Positions 44,995 through 55,344 of a DNA stretch of 64,000 bases are shown one piece after another. Under the pieces are notes generated by a model that had not been told where the DNA came from, made no database searches, and was given only the letters and a program-made list of their open reading frames with translations. Both the position numbers and the translations under genes were made by a program. The number at the start of each line of letters is the position of its first letter. Positions within the stretch are counted from its first letter, which is position 1. Source of the DNA: Blattamonas nauphoetae. Lineage: Eukaryota > Preaxostyla > Oxymonadida. The stretch is from assembly GCA_033064195.1 (NCBI GenBank), contig JARBJD010000136.1, positions 1 to 64,000 on the forward strand. The letters are read 5' to 3'.

Positions 44995-46403
44995 ATGGCA
45001 TTATACCAGAATGAAGGGCCCGATCTTGAATGTCTGCTTCATTTCGAAGATCGCGGTACTATGAACCAAGAATTGGTCATTACTGAAAAGTTCCCACTGA
45101 TGTTTCGTGTTCCCGACACCCAGCATTGGTGTGGTTACATATCAGTCCTTGGGAAAGAGTTTTCTCTCTCTGTGGAAATTCCAGAAAGTGAATCATTGAG
45201 CCAAGCCACAATATCGTGCTCAGATGATATGAGAATCCTTCTTCAGGGAAAGGAATTTAATTTGTGTGAAGTTTGACTTCTTTTCATGGTATTCATCCGT
45301 TGTTCCAGAAACTGACACAAAGGAGTTCTGTTCTCGACTTTCTTGTTGATCTCTCTGAACTTCTGCGCGCTTGTGTTCTTTCCGATGTGTCTGGTCAGCT
45401 TGGACATCCAACTCCATCTCCAGGAAGTATAAACTTCGATAGAATTGAACTAATCACCAAAGAACTTCGTCAAATCACAAACTGTACACTCATCTCGTCC
45501 AACCCTCTCTTCACACATTTGCTCTTTCGAACTCTAGAGCCGAGTTCAATTCCATTCGAGATTAGTGTCCCAATCCAATATCCTCTTGAAATTCCACAGA
45601 TTCTTGGCGCATTCCCAGTGAATGTGACACCAATTCCAGTCTTCGAAAAGAGATGTAAACAATATCCAGGGGTGACAGATCATGTCACGCTCTTCGATTG
45701 TACTGATGCTGTCGTGACAGTTTGAATCGATTCCATTTCTTTCTCCCTCAAGATGACAGAAGAATGTTCAGGATTCTTTGAAATTATTCATGAAATTGAT
45801 AAGACATTCATGGTGATTGACCCGCTTCATCCAACATTTTCAGACAAACATCGACGCATCATCATCGGTCTGCTCCGACGTTTTCACATCTTTCTCAGAA
45901 CCGAATCTTTCGAGTGTCATCCAGTTTGATCCTCTTTCGATGACCACCCCTCCGAAATTCACCTTTTTTGGAACCTTGGAACTTGCAAGCATGTACGAGA
46001 ATCGTCTCTCACAGAATCTCCAATTCTGGGATCCTCAAGCCTCCATTACGCATAATCTTGAGTTGATGTTTGGCGTACAATTGCCCAAATCGACAAGTCA
46101 ACCCCAGTCATCGTCAACGTTCGATTCAGTCGATTTGGCGGGATGTTGTGGCATATGCTATGAAATACACCCTGATGAAGAGGAAAATTCTGAAGAATTT
46201 GCTGATCTTTACTGTCCAAACAAGCAATGTTGTATGTTTCATTCAGATTTGACGATTTTCTTGTTTATCCGATAGCCAAGGCTTTTCATCCATCGTGTTT
46301 GCGCAGATGGTTCCAAACACAGACAGTTCAACAGACATCATTCAATACTTTGTTTGGACAGTGCCCATATTGCCACCAAAACGTCGGAGTCCCAATCAGA
46401 TGA
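44995..46403 (+). CDS. FANCL: Fanconi anemia E3 ubiquitin ligase FANCL
   Basis: FANCL is the catalytic RING ligase that mono-ubiquitinates FANCD2/FANCI in interstrand cross-link repair. Five exons, 44995-45270, 45309-45719, 45753-45867, 45899-46231 and 46276-46403, give 420 residues (human 375). The N-terminal ELF-like part starts MALYQNEGPDLECLL. The double-RWD (URD) part includes PLFTHLLFRTLEPSSIPFEI, the PLEIPQILGAFPVNVTP strand and FFEIIHEIDKTFMVIDPLHP. The C-terminal PHD/RING-like finger has CCGICYEIHPDE, CPNKQC, FHPSCLRRWFQT and FNTLFGQCPYC with correct spacing. Introns are 38, 33, 31 and 44 nt; all joins keep phase and match the family. The partners FANCI/FANCD2 are not in this window. 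Confidence 0.95.
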
Positions 46404-46536
46404 TATCTTCAAGGATACACATGAAATCTTCACCTAGTTGGAACATTCCTTTCAATAAACACTTCAGTAATCCATTCCATAGCTTTTCTACCACTTTTTG
46501 GAGAATGATGAATAACCTGGGAACGATCCAATTGAA

Positions 46537-47071
46537 ATGCAAACAGGTGGTACCCCTCACGAGACTGGTCTTCTCTTTAAAACTACTGTTGGAACTCCAG
46601 TTGACAATATCAAAACATCTTTAAATGTGACAACAGAACCAGTCATCATCTTCTCGTCTGCTCTCTCATTTTTTCATCACCATTTCTCAGCGCTGCCAAA
46701 TGGAACTCTCCAGAAGACATGGAAGATGATTTCAAGCGAGCATTTCCAAACCAAGAAACTGGTATTATCTCTTTCCAGTCCCATCCTTCTCTTCTGTTCT
46801 CTATTTTTCCTTCTCAGAATTTTTGAGTTCAAAATTTGAACAAGATGGTCAGGTCATCATTGTCAAGGATATCAAGCAGAACTCCTTCGATGCAATCACC
46901 TTTTTGGTGATCATGCTCTCATCTATCATGATGTCCAAGCCAAGAGATGGATCTGACGCACAGGCCATCAAGGTCAATGCGATTGTTCTTGAAGGATGGC
47001 CATTTACCTTTGTTGGGATGGCAACAGAAGATAATCAGGAAATTAAATTCAATATCGAGCCACTGAACTAA
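46537..47071 (+). CDS. small soluble protein, unknown
   Basis: Exons 46537-46655, 46691-46761 and 46818-47071 give about 147 residues. I do not recognise it. Reading: an N-terminal beta-like stretch (GLLFKTTVGTPVDNIKTSL), then VIIFSAAKWNSPEDMEDDFK (join across a 35-nt GTCTGC...CTCAG intron), a 56-nt intron, KFEQDGQVIIVKDIKQNSFD and a beta-rich end (AIVLEGWPFTFVGMATEDN). A further 57-nt GT...AG stretch at 46907-46963 is in phase and could be a fourth intron, which would shorten the protein to about 128 residues. No signal peptide, no membrane helix. It follows FANCL by 133 bp on the same strand. Confidence 0.6.
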
Positions 47072-47401
47072 GCCATTCACCACACACTCAAAAATAACAA
47101 GAAACAATCTTAATTTCATCGTACACGTTCTTTCTATCTCATCAATCAGGAGAAAATGCTCAGTTCTCTTGATGAATGCACCCTGTTCATCATCCGACTC
47201 TTGAGGAAAAAGAGGACACTCCTCACAATTGTGAATGACAAAAATAAGCCAGAGCGAATTGACAGAGAACATTCTGATAACTTTCAAGTTCTTGGTTCGT
47301 GAAGTCTATTATTTAGTGAGGTGTAAGAGCCGCTATTCTCAGATTCGTAAACTCATTCAAATCTTTCCACTATCACTGGGTCGATCACATTCGAAAGATA
47401 A
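47072..47401. other. intergenic spacer
   Basis: Between the small unknown gene and PPP2R3C, both +. A minus-strand open frame crosses it without any motif. Nothing supported. Confidence 0.4.
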
Positions 47402-49071
47402 ATGAATGATGATGATTCGACATCAACAGATCTACCCATCGATCCTATCAACTATCATTCGTTTCTAGATCAAATGTTTCAACCCATTCCAACAGGTTCA
47501 GAGAAAAAACATCCATCTGAGCATTTCATCGCGCCTCTCGTCACAACAAGGCAATCAAAAACGAACCTTGAAGTTTATGTGAAAGATGAAGTTTGTACGA
47601 ATCTTCTCTTGATAGTTCTAGGCCTTAAAACAGATTATTCAAACAAAATATCAAAGTCCACTTTCAAACAGTGATATTGAAAAACTCTGGAAAGAACTTC
47701 ATCGCCAAGCTTCTCTAACACCCGACTCCAATGGAAGGGTATCCACTGTTCTAAATTTTATACATGATCATCGCTTGTCTACAGATCACATACAATGATT
47801 ATATCGAGGTAAAGAGAAATGTGCCAGGTCCTGTGGGGGATTATTTTAGTCCATCAATATTCCTTGGTTTGGAAAAAGACGATCAGGGAAGAATCAGCAT
47901 CATCAGCTTTTTCCAATACTGCCTCAGAAAAGGTTCATTTCTTTTTCAGTTTGAACAATCCCAAGAATTCTATCTAAAAACAAGAATCAATCTCACATTA
48001 CAACATTCCAATGGAGATGAATATGTCACTGAATCAGTTTTCCCTTATCTATTCATCTTTTCAGGATTTGGATGCATTTATTAAAGAAATGTTGCCGCGA
48101 TTCCCACACCTCAAGAACCTTGACGAAACTGAGCACCAGTATTACTGCTGTCATGCTACTCGCAAATTCTTCTTCTTTTTGGATCCAATGAATCATGGTG
48201 TGGCCATTCCCTTCTCGTTCATTATCTCTCCCAGGAAGGATTTACATTAAATCTTTGATCACCTCACCCATTCTGTCGGAATTAATGATGATGAAAGAAG
48301 ATGATCTTACAGAGGATCAACTTTTAATGAATTGGTTCTCTCTGGATATCTATCGAAGAGTTTACGGTTTGACTTTTAACAATTATTTATGTTCTTCAGA
48401 AAACTATATCAACACTGACAACGACCAAGATGGTCTATTATCAGAGCAGGAACTGTATCACTATGGATATGGCTCATTTACGAAGATCTTCATCAATCGC
48501 ATTCTTGACGAATTCAACACTTTTGAAAAGAAACTTGTCTCTTTTTATTTTTCTATTCGGCAACTGTATCTATTTCAGGACTTTAAGAGTTACTTAAACT
48601 TCATTCTCATGATCCGGTACAAGAAAACAAAAGAAGTCTCTTTTTCCATCCTCTCAGCCCATCCAGTCACTTACCCTGTACTTTAGACTCTTCGATTACA
48701 ACCAACGAGGATACATTACTGTAAATGAGGTCAATGCATTTGTTCACGAGATGGTAAATCATCTCAAAGACATCAACATCATGATGGAATTCGATCCAGA
48801 GGACGTGAAGAATGAAATATTTGATCTTGTTCGCCCAAAAGTCCCAGACCGGATTACGCTCGATGATCTTGTGTGTTCATTGCTTCTTTTTTGATGTCCA
48901 CAGATTGCTTGTGGCTGTGGTGATCTCATCGTTGGAATGATGACCGATTCAAATCGGTTCTACAACTACGATCAGCGAGAATACGACCATTCGAAGAAAG
49001 ACGAGGTAATTGACGATATCATCCCGGATCCACCGCGGTATGATGGATATGAAAACGATGACGACTTTTGA
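47402..49071 (+). CDS. PPP2R3C: PP2A regulatory subunit B'' gamma-like EF-hand protein
   Basis: Regulatory subunit of protein phosphatase 2A with EF-hand repeats. Ten exons: 47402-47590, 47634-47738, 47785-47932, 47966-48036, 48065-48197, 48235-48366, 48400-48536, 48579-48635, 48658-48870 and 48904-49071. They give 450 residues; human PPP2R3C has 453. Matches include DQGRISIISFFQYCLRK, CHATRKFFFFLDPMNHG, the calcium-loop NTDNDQDGLLSEQELYHYG, KEPIQSLTLYFRLFDYNQRG and NEIFDLVRPKVPDRITLDDL. Nine introns are 22-46 nt; the eighth (48636-48657) is just 22 nt yet is needed to keep frame. An alternative last splice (GAG|GTAATT to TTACAG at about 49130) would change the C-terminal residues. It converges on PRPF6. 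Confidence 0.95.
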
Positions 49072-49234
49072 TTTTTTGCTTTCACTTCACTGTCTTGTTT
49101 TGTCATTCTTCCTGACTTACAGGGACAATCAGCCAGCAATTCGAGTGGGTGGAGTGAATCATCAAAAAATCATTCGTGAAATGTTCAAAATAAAACGGGT
49201 TCAAGAGTCAAATGAAGAGAATGTGACTCAAAGA

Positions 49235-52200
49235 TCAAGTTTTGGGACGAAGTGCAAAAGCACTATCCGGAATCTGCACAATCGGAGGCGTAGAAAGTGT
49301 CATAGGAACAAGATGAGAGACAATAACAAAAATTTGCTCGGCGGATTGATCAGTAAGCCTCAAATCATTTGCGACCCGATCCCACGTGAGCCCCTCATTC
49401 CTTCCTCTTCCCAACACCTCTTGCTTCGTCTGCTCGGCCTGCTCTGTTTGTCCTGCTCGGAGTTGGGCGTTGTAGAGCATGACACCATAATCACCAGATG
49501 CTTTGTCCAGAGTGTAGCAATTCGTGAAGTATTGGATCGCTTTCTCGATGTTGTTCCCTTGATAGAATGTTCTGAGAAGAGAAAGAGGGATAACAAAGAA
49601 CAGTGGCATACTGTGCCATGCAAAGATATGTAATTGTCTTCCCTGCAACATCAGTGAGCTGTGTATGCATCAACTTCAGATTCGAACGTCTGTCTTTTTC
49701 TGAGACGGCGACCTGTTCGGCTCGGAGCAAAATCGAGTTCGAGACTTTCGACAGACCATCCTGAATGATGCCATCAACCCCTTTTCCGTTCCGCCTCTCA
49801 AACCACACGCGGTGCAACCAAGCTTCTTCAGAGGTCTTGAACTTGCTGGTCAAGGCCTCGAAGCGAGGTCGAGCTTTGTCCACACCCAAATGCCTTTCAC
49901 ACATGAGGGCATATTCCAGGAGAACGTTGAAGGCAGCGTTCTTCTTTTCACATGCACTGGCAAGCAAGTTTAGTGCCTCTGTTGGTTTCTTTTGGAGTTC
50001 AAGAAGAGCAGCGCGGAGAAGGGTGAGTGGTGATGAGCTGCGGACTTCTTGTGTAAATGAGGAGATGACTGAGAGGGAAGAATCAATCCCCTGGACACGA
50101 AGAACGAGACGAGCAATTTGCTCACAGACTGAAGATTGAAAGAGAGGAGAGAATGATACAAATTGAAGAGTGGTTGGACAAAACAATATGAAGTCTCAGC
50201 ATCGACAAAGAAGAACCAAAAACAGACCTTCGACAGAGGGACAGTGTGTGTATGCCTGTTGGGCAACTTGGAGGGCAACTTGGTCGTTGTTATCTTCTCT
50301 TTCCAACTTGATTCGAGCCAACCACAACCACTCATTTTTAGGCTGTCTCTCAGACGCCTCCATCAGGACTTTTCTCGCATCCTCACCAGCACCCAGCTGC
50401 TTCAGAGCTCGCGCCACAATGAGAGGCAACCGACTGATGTCTTTTGCAGTTTCCAGAGCCCGGTTGTAGAGACGTGTGATGGTGCTTGCATCGCCATGGC
50501 AAGTGTTCATCTCAAACATGAGGTATTGCTCGTACAGAGCGAGCGGGTTCGGCTCGCCGTACACGGCACACTCAAAGCATTCTCGAGCACATTCGAAGAA
50601 GGAGTCGTTGCCGAAGTGTGTGGCATGTTCGATGCATTCTTGCACACTGACGAACTCCCTCTTGTTTACTTCGTCCATAACTCGGTTCTTCAGAGCTATT
50701 CGGATCAGAGCACGAGCAGTGACGTTGCATTGAACCTTCTCGCAATCTGATGCCTGGGTGAGCCAATATTCTTGTGTGAAGGCACTTTGCTGTGCTGACT
50801 GTCTTTCGAGCACAAGAGACAACGTTGCGATCATCTTGGCTGCATTCTCACTCTTTCCGTGTCTCTCTTCCAACATTGCTCCCGCAATCCACCGTTTTGG
50901 CTCGTTTGGCATTTGTTTGACTGAACGATTGATTGTTGCCTTCGCTTCGTTGTATTCCTGCAGGTTGGCAAGCGAAATCCACATCTCGGTTGAATCTGGA
51001 ACCGCCAGAACAGCTTTTTCGAGCAGTTTTTTGGCTTCGTCTGCATCTGCAAGCTCGATACATGCTCGCCAGAGAGTGACAGAGTGTGGGACAGCCTGCA
51101 ATGCCCTCGCAAAAACCCCCAACTTGGCGTTCTTGTTGTTTCCCTGTAGCGATGCGAGTCGCAGCCAGAGTTTGACAGATTGTGGGCAATGCTCAAGTCC
51201 TCTGTTGGCCTGCGCAATTGCTTTGAGTCGATTTGACGCAACAGGAACTCCAACGTCTTTGTTGGTGAGAGAATCTGATCCATCTGATTGTGAGAAGTAA
51301 GACGTGGTTGTGCCTCCCGCTCCTGTCGACTGTGAAACTGGAAAGATCGACGTGCTCAGACCACTTTTCAAGGAAGACTTGCTCTCCTGCTCGGAAGGTT
51401 GAGTGGATGCATTGCCTGTCGAGGGGGCTGCTGTCGATGATCCGCTGTCTTTGGAGAGAGAGATGTTGGTCTGCTTGTTCGGAGAGAGTTCGAACAGACG
51501 AACACATTCCAGCCAGATCTCCTCCGATTCGGGGCATTCCACAGTGCCTTTGCTGATCACCTTTCGGGCTTCCTCATAATGGCCGAGCTGTTCTTCGTAC
51601 TGCGCTGCGACAATCCAACTCGGAGCGCTTTTTGGGTTTGACTTGCATGCTGCACGATAAAGGGCTCGAGTTTTGTCAGAATCTCCGAATGTGGTGTGGG
51701 TGCGCTGGGTGTGTTCTTTCATCGAAGTCAGGAACCCTTCCTTGTCCACACTTGTTTGCCCACCAACTTGTGTTGAGACAGAATCGAGTGTGAGAGAGGT
51801 AATAATGGTTCTGGCGATGGCATTTTTTGCGAAATCAATTGAAGATGAAATGGAAGGATTTGCGACGAAGGACGATGTGATCCCTGAAGATGGGTCGATG
51901 GATGAATCGGTCGCATTTTTGGAGAACTCCGCGACGATGACAGAATCGGGGACGGGGGTATACACCTCTTTGGACATGTCCTTTCGCTTCTTTCGGACAA
52001 TACGCCGTGCTTCAGGGAGGTCCTGCCACTCTTGCTCACTAACTACTTGCAGGGCAGCAGCTTCAGCAGCATACAGCTGTGAGACTTTTGTTTCGGCTTT
52101 AGCTTTGATGAGGGCTTCTTCTGACTTTGCAGCATGCTGTCGCTTCCTCTTTCCTTCGAGTCTCTCATCGATTTCGTCCCAAATTCGGTCGGCTTCCTTG

Positions 52201-52748
52201 TCATCATCTTCGTACGGCATATTCTTACTTACAACTGATCCTCCATATCCAGAAAAGCTATCAAATTGTGATTCGGATAAATCCTCGACACTTTCTTCTG
52301 TTGACACAATTGCTAGTGCTTGATCACGACGGATTCGAGCATTGACTGTTTGTTGTTTGACACCTGAAAAAAAGATGAATGAAAAAGTGGAAAAGTTGAA
52401 AAATAACATATAACAAACCAGATTGAAGCGGCTTAGCTCCTCTTCCAATTCCTGGAACGTATCCTGGAGGAGGTTGGCCGAAGTAGCTGTCGAAGTAGTG
52501 AATCTCTCAAAAATAACAAAAATATACGTTCGAACAGGAGGCATCGCTGGAACTGGCTCTCCACCAAGTTGTCCCGGAAGATTTCTTTGAGTAGATGTTT
52601 GGATTGGAAAAAAGAGAGAACATAAAGGAGAGGGTGTGTCAAACTGGCCTGGCATCTGAGGCGCTAATTGTGGCATCCCAGTCGGTGCAATCGAACGAGT
52701 AAATTGATAGGGAATGACCGCAGGCGCCTGATTTCCAGAAATAGACAT
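49235..52748 (-). CDS. PRPF6: U5 snRNP-associated pre-mRNA processing factor 6
   Basis: HAT/TPR-repeat scaffold that bridges U5 and U4/U6 in the tri-snRNP. Six exons: 52748-52645, 52584-52528, 52486-52419, 52363-50228, 50128-49612 and 49571-49235; about 1,072 residues (human 941). The PRP1 N-terminal domain is clear: FGQPPPGYVPGIGRGAK spans exons 3-4, then FDSFSGYGGSVVSKNMPYED, EADRIWDEIDERL, EWQDLPEARR and YTPVPDSVIV. HAT repeats then run to the end (LYRAACKSNPKSAPSWIVAA, ECPESEEIWLECVRLFE, KQMPNEPKRWIAGAMLEERH, SEEAWLHRVWFERRNGKG). Introns are 60, 41, 55, 99 and 40 nt. An extra low-complexity stretch rich in Ser/Thr/Gly lies after the first repeats. The C-terminal part after the last HAT is shortened and diverged. 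Confidence 0.97.
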
Positions 52749-52918
52749 GTGTCCTAGATCAACTCACAAGAAATTGTTGTTCAAAGACAATGTTGCTCTA
52801 AAAGTTGGCAGGGGAATAGTATTCTACAACGAGTGCAAGGAATTCACTCCTAAACCAAAAGAAAACAGTAAAGGCTCTTTCAACCAAAAAATGAAAAATG
52901 ACGAGTTCAAAAAGAGAT

Positions 52919-52990
52919 GCCTCGGGCCGGTTTCGATCCAGCTACCTGCAGATCTTCAGTCTGACACTCTACCAATTGAGCTACCGAGGC
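52919..52990 (-). tRNA. tRNA-Phe (anticodon GAA)
   Basis: A 72-nt cloverleaf read on the minus strand. Acceptor stem GCCTCGG pairs with CCGAGGC; D arm GCTC-AATTGGTA-GAGT; anticodon loop CTGAAGA gives GAA; five-base variable loop AGGTA; T arm GCTGG-ATCGAAA-CCGGC. No intron and no encoded CCA. Two oddities: the T loop starts with A instead of T (position 54), and the anticodon stem's outer pair is T-C (27-43). It sits between the start of PRPF6 and the end of the eIF2B-gamma-like gene. Confidence 0.93.
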
Positions 52991-53126
52991 CGACAAACTG
53001 CATGAAATTTTAGTGATGATGTACGAAGGTGGGTTTTTCCTTTTCAAGTTCGATGAAATAATCATTCCTTCAATTGTTGGACAACTAGATCAGAAATCGA
53101 CTGTGAAATGTTCATGTTCAGTGGTT

Positions 53127-54144
53127 TCAAGTTTTCTTGAAAGGTAGCTGTGATTTTTTCAGCATATTCTGGACGAGTTTCAAGCTTGTTGGAGATGTGA
53201 TCCGTTCTCCCATCTCCCCTTTCAACAAAAAACAATACAAGTTGAACGAGCTTGCCGGCGAACTGGCGCTTTCCGTGAGAGATGGTCCAGTGATTTGCAG
53301 ATTCACCAGGGTGGGGATGAGTTCCATTCCAATCGTGTGAAAAGCATGTTTTTGCATAATTCCGAAGATTGACTGGTCAAATGCATATACACCAATGTTT
53401 TCTATGCAGGGGCTCATCCTGATGCAAGGAAATTTCACAAATGTATCAGAACTGATGGTGTAGTTTTCATCATCTGCCATCCACACAGCAAGTTGGGACG
53501 ATGACTCTTCATATCCAATAACTGTCTTAATAGCACCTTCTGGAAGTCCTTTTTCGCCTCTGAGATCGGTTTACGGATAAAGTGGCAAACCTGTCCTTCA
53601 GCACAACGGTGCAGACCGAGCCTTTGATAATGTGAGTATCAACGAGTTTATACAAAGGAAATTGGAACGCAGAGTTTCCTTCGATTACAACGCAAGAGCT
53701 CTGTGAATAATAGTCAAAGAGAGAGGACGATCAGACCTTTATGTGATGTTGAATGTGAAGCAAGATTGTTGCTGACTCTCGAGAAATTTCAAGGGGAATT
53801 TCGACACATTTGATATGTGCCGAATGGAAATAGCTTGAATAGCAAGATTGATATTGCCCAATGCATCCAGGGACGTCAGTATTTCCCGATTCATGAACAA
53901 CGATGATATCTGTTATCGGAAACAGTGAAAAATAGATCAATCGAACGATCAAAGACATTGAAACAATGAAGGAAGATCGGATAAAACCAAGGAATGCTGA
54001 CTCGATCGCATTACAGAGATGGTGGATGAGCAATGGATGTTCGCCGAAAGGGAGGACGGCTGGGATTTTCTCATCACTATATTCCAGACCAAGACCCGTT
54101 CTAGTCGCGAGAATCACGACAACAAACTGTTTTTGATGATCCAT
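53127..54144 (-). CDS. EIF2B3: eIF2B gamma-like nucleotidyltransferase, no LbH tail
   Basis: eIF2B is the nucleotide exchange factor for initiation factor eIF2; gamma is one of its pyrophosphorylase-like subunits. Four exons, 54144-53988, 53909-53737, 53700-53591 and 53559-53127, give 290 residues. The nucleotidyltransferase-like fold is visible: FVVVILATRTGLGLEYSDE, KIPAVLPFGEHPLLIHHL, VVIEGNSAFQFPLYKLVDTH, KGLPEGAIKTVIGYEESSSQ, CIENIGVYAFDQSIFGIM and MELIPTLVNLQITG. The catalytic GGxGTR loop is lost (ATRTGLG), as in true gamma subunits. Family members run to about 450 residues with a left-handed beta-helix domain, which is absent here: the frame stops after KKSQLPFKKT and what follows is non-coding. 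Introns are 78, 36 and 31 nt. Confidence 0.85.
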
Positions 54145-54202
54145 ATAAAACCAAGAAAAAAATTATGCAGAAAGGAAATCTTGTCGTTTCTGAGCGTTAC
54201 TC

Positions 54203-55208
54203 ATGTCTATACGTCATACCCCATCATCTTCCTTGACTGAACCGTATTCTCCTATATTTGAAAGAGAATCTTACACGAGCTTCTTTCTCCAACAACGAAC
54301 TGAAAATGCTCACCATGTTTCTCGCCGCAATGATGAAGTTGAGCTTTATCTTAGCAGACTACAAACTGTATTGACCCTTTTTCTGATCCCTTCAGGAGAA
54401 AGAAGATCGAGCTGCAGGAAAATTCAAGCCTGCAAAAGTGTGCTCTCAATGTGCGTATGACTTCGATTACTTAATCTTGTCCAAGCAACAAAATTGGAGT
54501 CATTGACACCAAAGAAGTTTGTGGTTCATGCGCTCAGACATTCTGTGGAAATTGTATTGGACAGTTTGGGTTTCAACTTCTACAAAGACCACAACCATGT
54601 GTATACAACAGTGTGAGTCGATTGTTCGTGAATTTATTTCCATAGAAAATTCTATCAGACTTTGCAAGGAATGTTTTATGAAATTCAGCATCTATATCCG
54701 TCATCGAGACAGTGCCGTTCAAATCCGAAGTTTGTTCCTCAAAATAATTCACGTTTCAGACCATGACCACAATATCATCGAAAAAACATGGAATTCTCTC
54801 CTAATGGAGGAGAACAAAGTTCTGGAATTGATCCGCCCTCACACAAGCATGGTGCTTCCACCATCGAACATCCCGGCAGTCTTCCCCAATTCGACCCCTC
54901 CGCCCTCTTCGCCTTCCAACCCGAATCCAATCTCACCCCAATCTCTCCAACAGGCACAGGCTGCTTTTCAAGGGTTTACTGCCCTTCTTGTTGCTGTGAA
55001 GAAGAGACACGAAGAGAGAAAGGGGGAGTTTGACAGAGCATTCGAAGCGATGAAGGCCCAACGAAAGGAGCCGGCAGAAATGGGCGAGCGAGATTTGTGG
55101 ATTATGGGGAAACTCATTGACCTCTTCATTACCAGGAGAGAGTTGATACAAAGAGCAATGACCGAAGTAGCAAGAGCGACACAAAAGGCCATAATGGCAA
55201 TGACATGA
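54203..55208 (+). CDS. FYVE-like zinc-finger protein
   Basis: Exons 54203-54367, 54396-54454, 54486-54610 and 54646-55208 give about 303 residues; a 30-nt in-frame GTTTGT...TTTCAG stretch near 54733 may be a further intron. The finger is assembled over three exons: VCSQCANKIGVID, EVCGSCAQTFCGNC, then RLCKECFMKF, with eight cysteines spaced as in FYVE domains. The basic R(R/K)HHCR motif that binds phosphatidylinositol 3-phosphate is missing (here TKEVCGSC). Before it is an unstructured start; after it a helical region (KTWNSLLMEENKVLELIR), a Pro/Ser linker and a C-terminal coiled coil (VKKRHEERKGEFDRAFEAMK) similar in style to Rabenosyn- or ZFYVE-type adaptors. It is divergent from the eIF2B-gamma-like gene, 58 bp apart. 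Confidence 0.75.
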
Positions 55209-55344
55209 ACGGTGCACTCTATTGCGTTTGAAGGAGGGAATATGAGAACGTTTTTCTGTTTTATTGGAGATATATGCTTATTTTCCTATGTAAATATGGA
55301 GGACAGAGAGAACCTCCCTCGATCTTCCCCAGCACTTTTTTTGC

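Noticed and set aside
49072-49234. Plus-strand frame after PPP2R3C containing DNQPAIRVGGVNHQ
   Set aside because: Reads like protein for about 40 codons, but its continuation is antisense to PRPF6 and no splice gives a better end for PPP2R3C. Kept only as a possible alternative last exon.
52747-53013. 88-codon plus-strand open frame starting inside the PRPF6 start codon
   Set aside because: It runs straight through the tRNA-Phe gene and has no recognisable features. The second CATG overlap in the window is therefore treated as chance.
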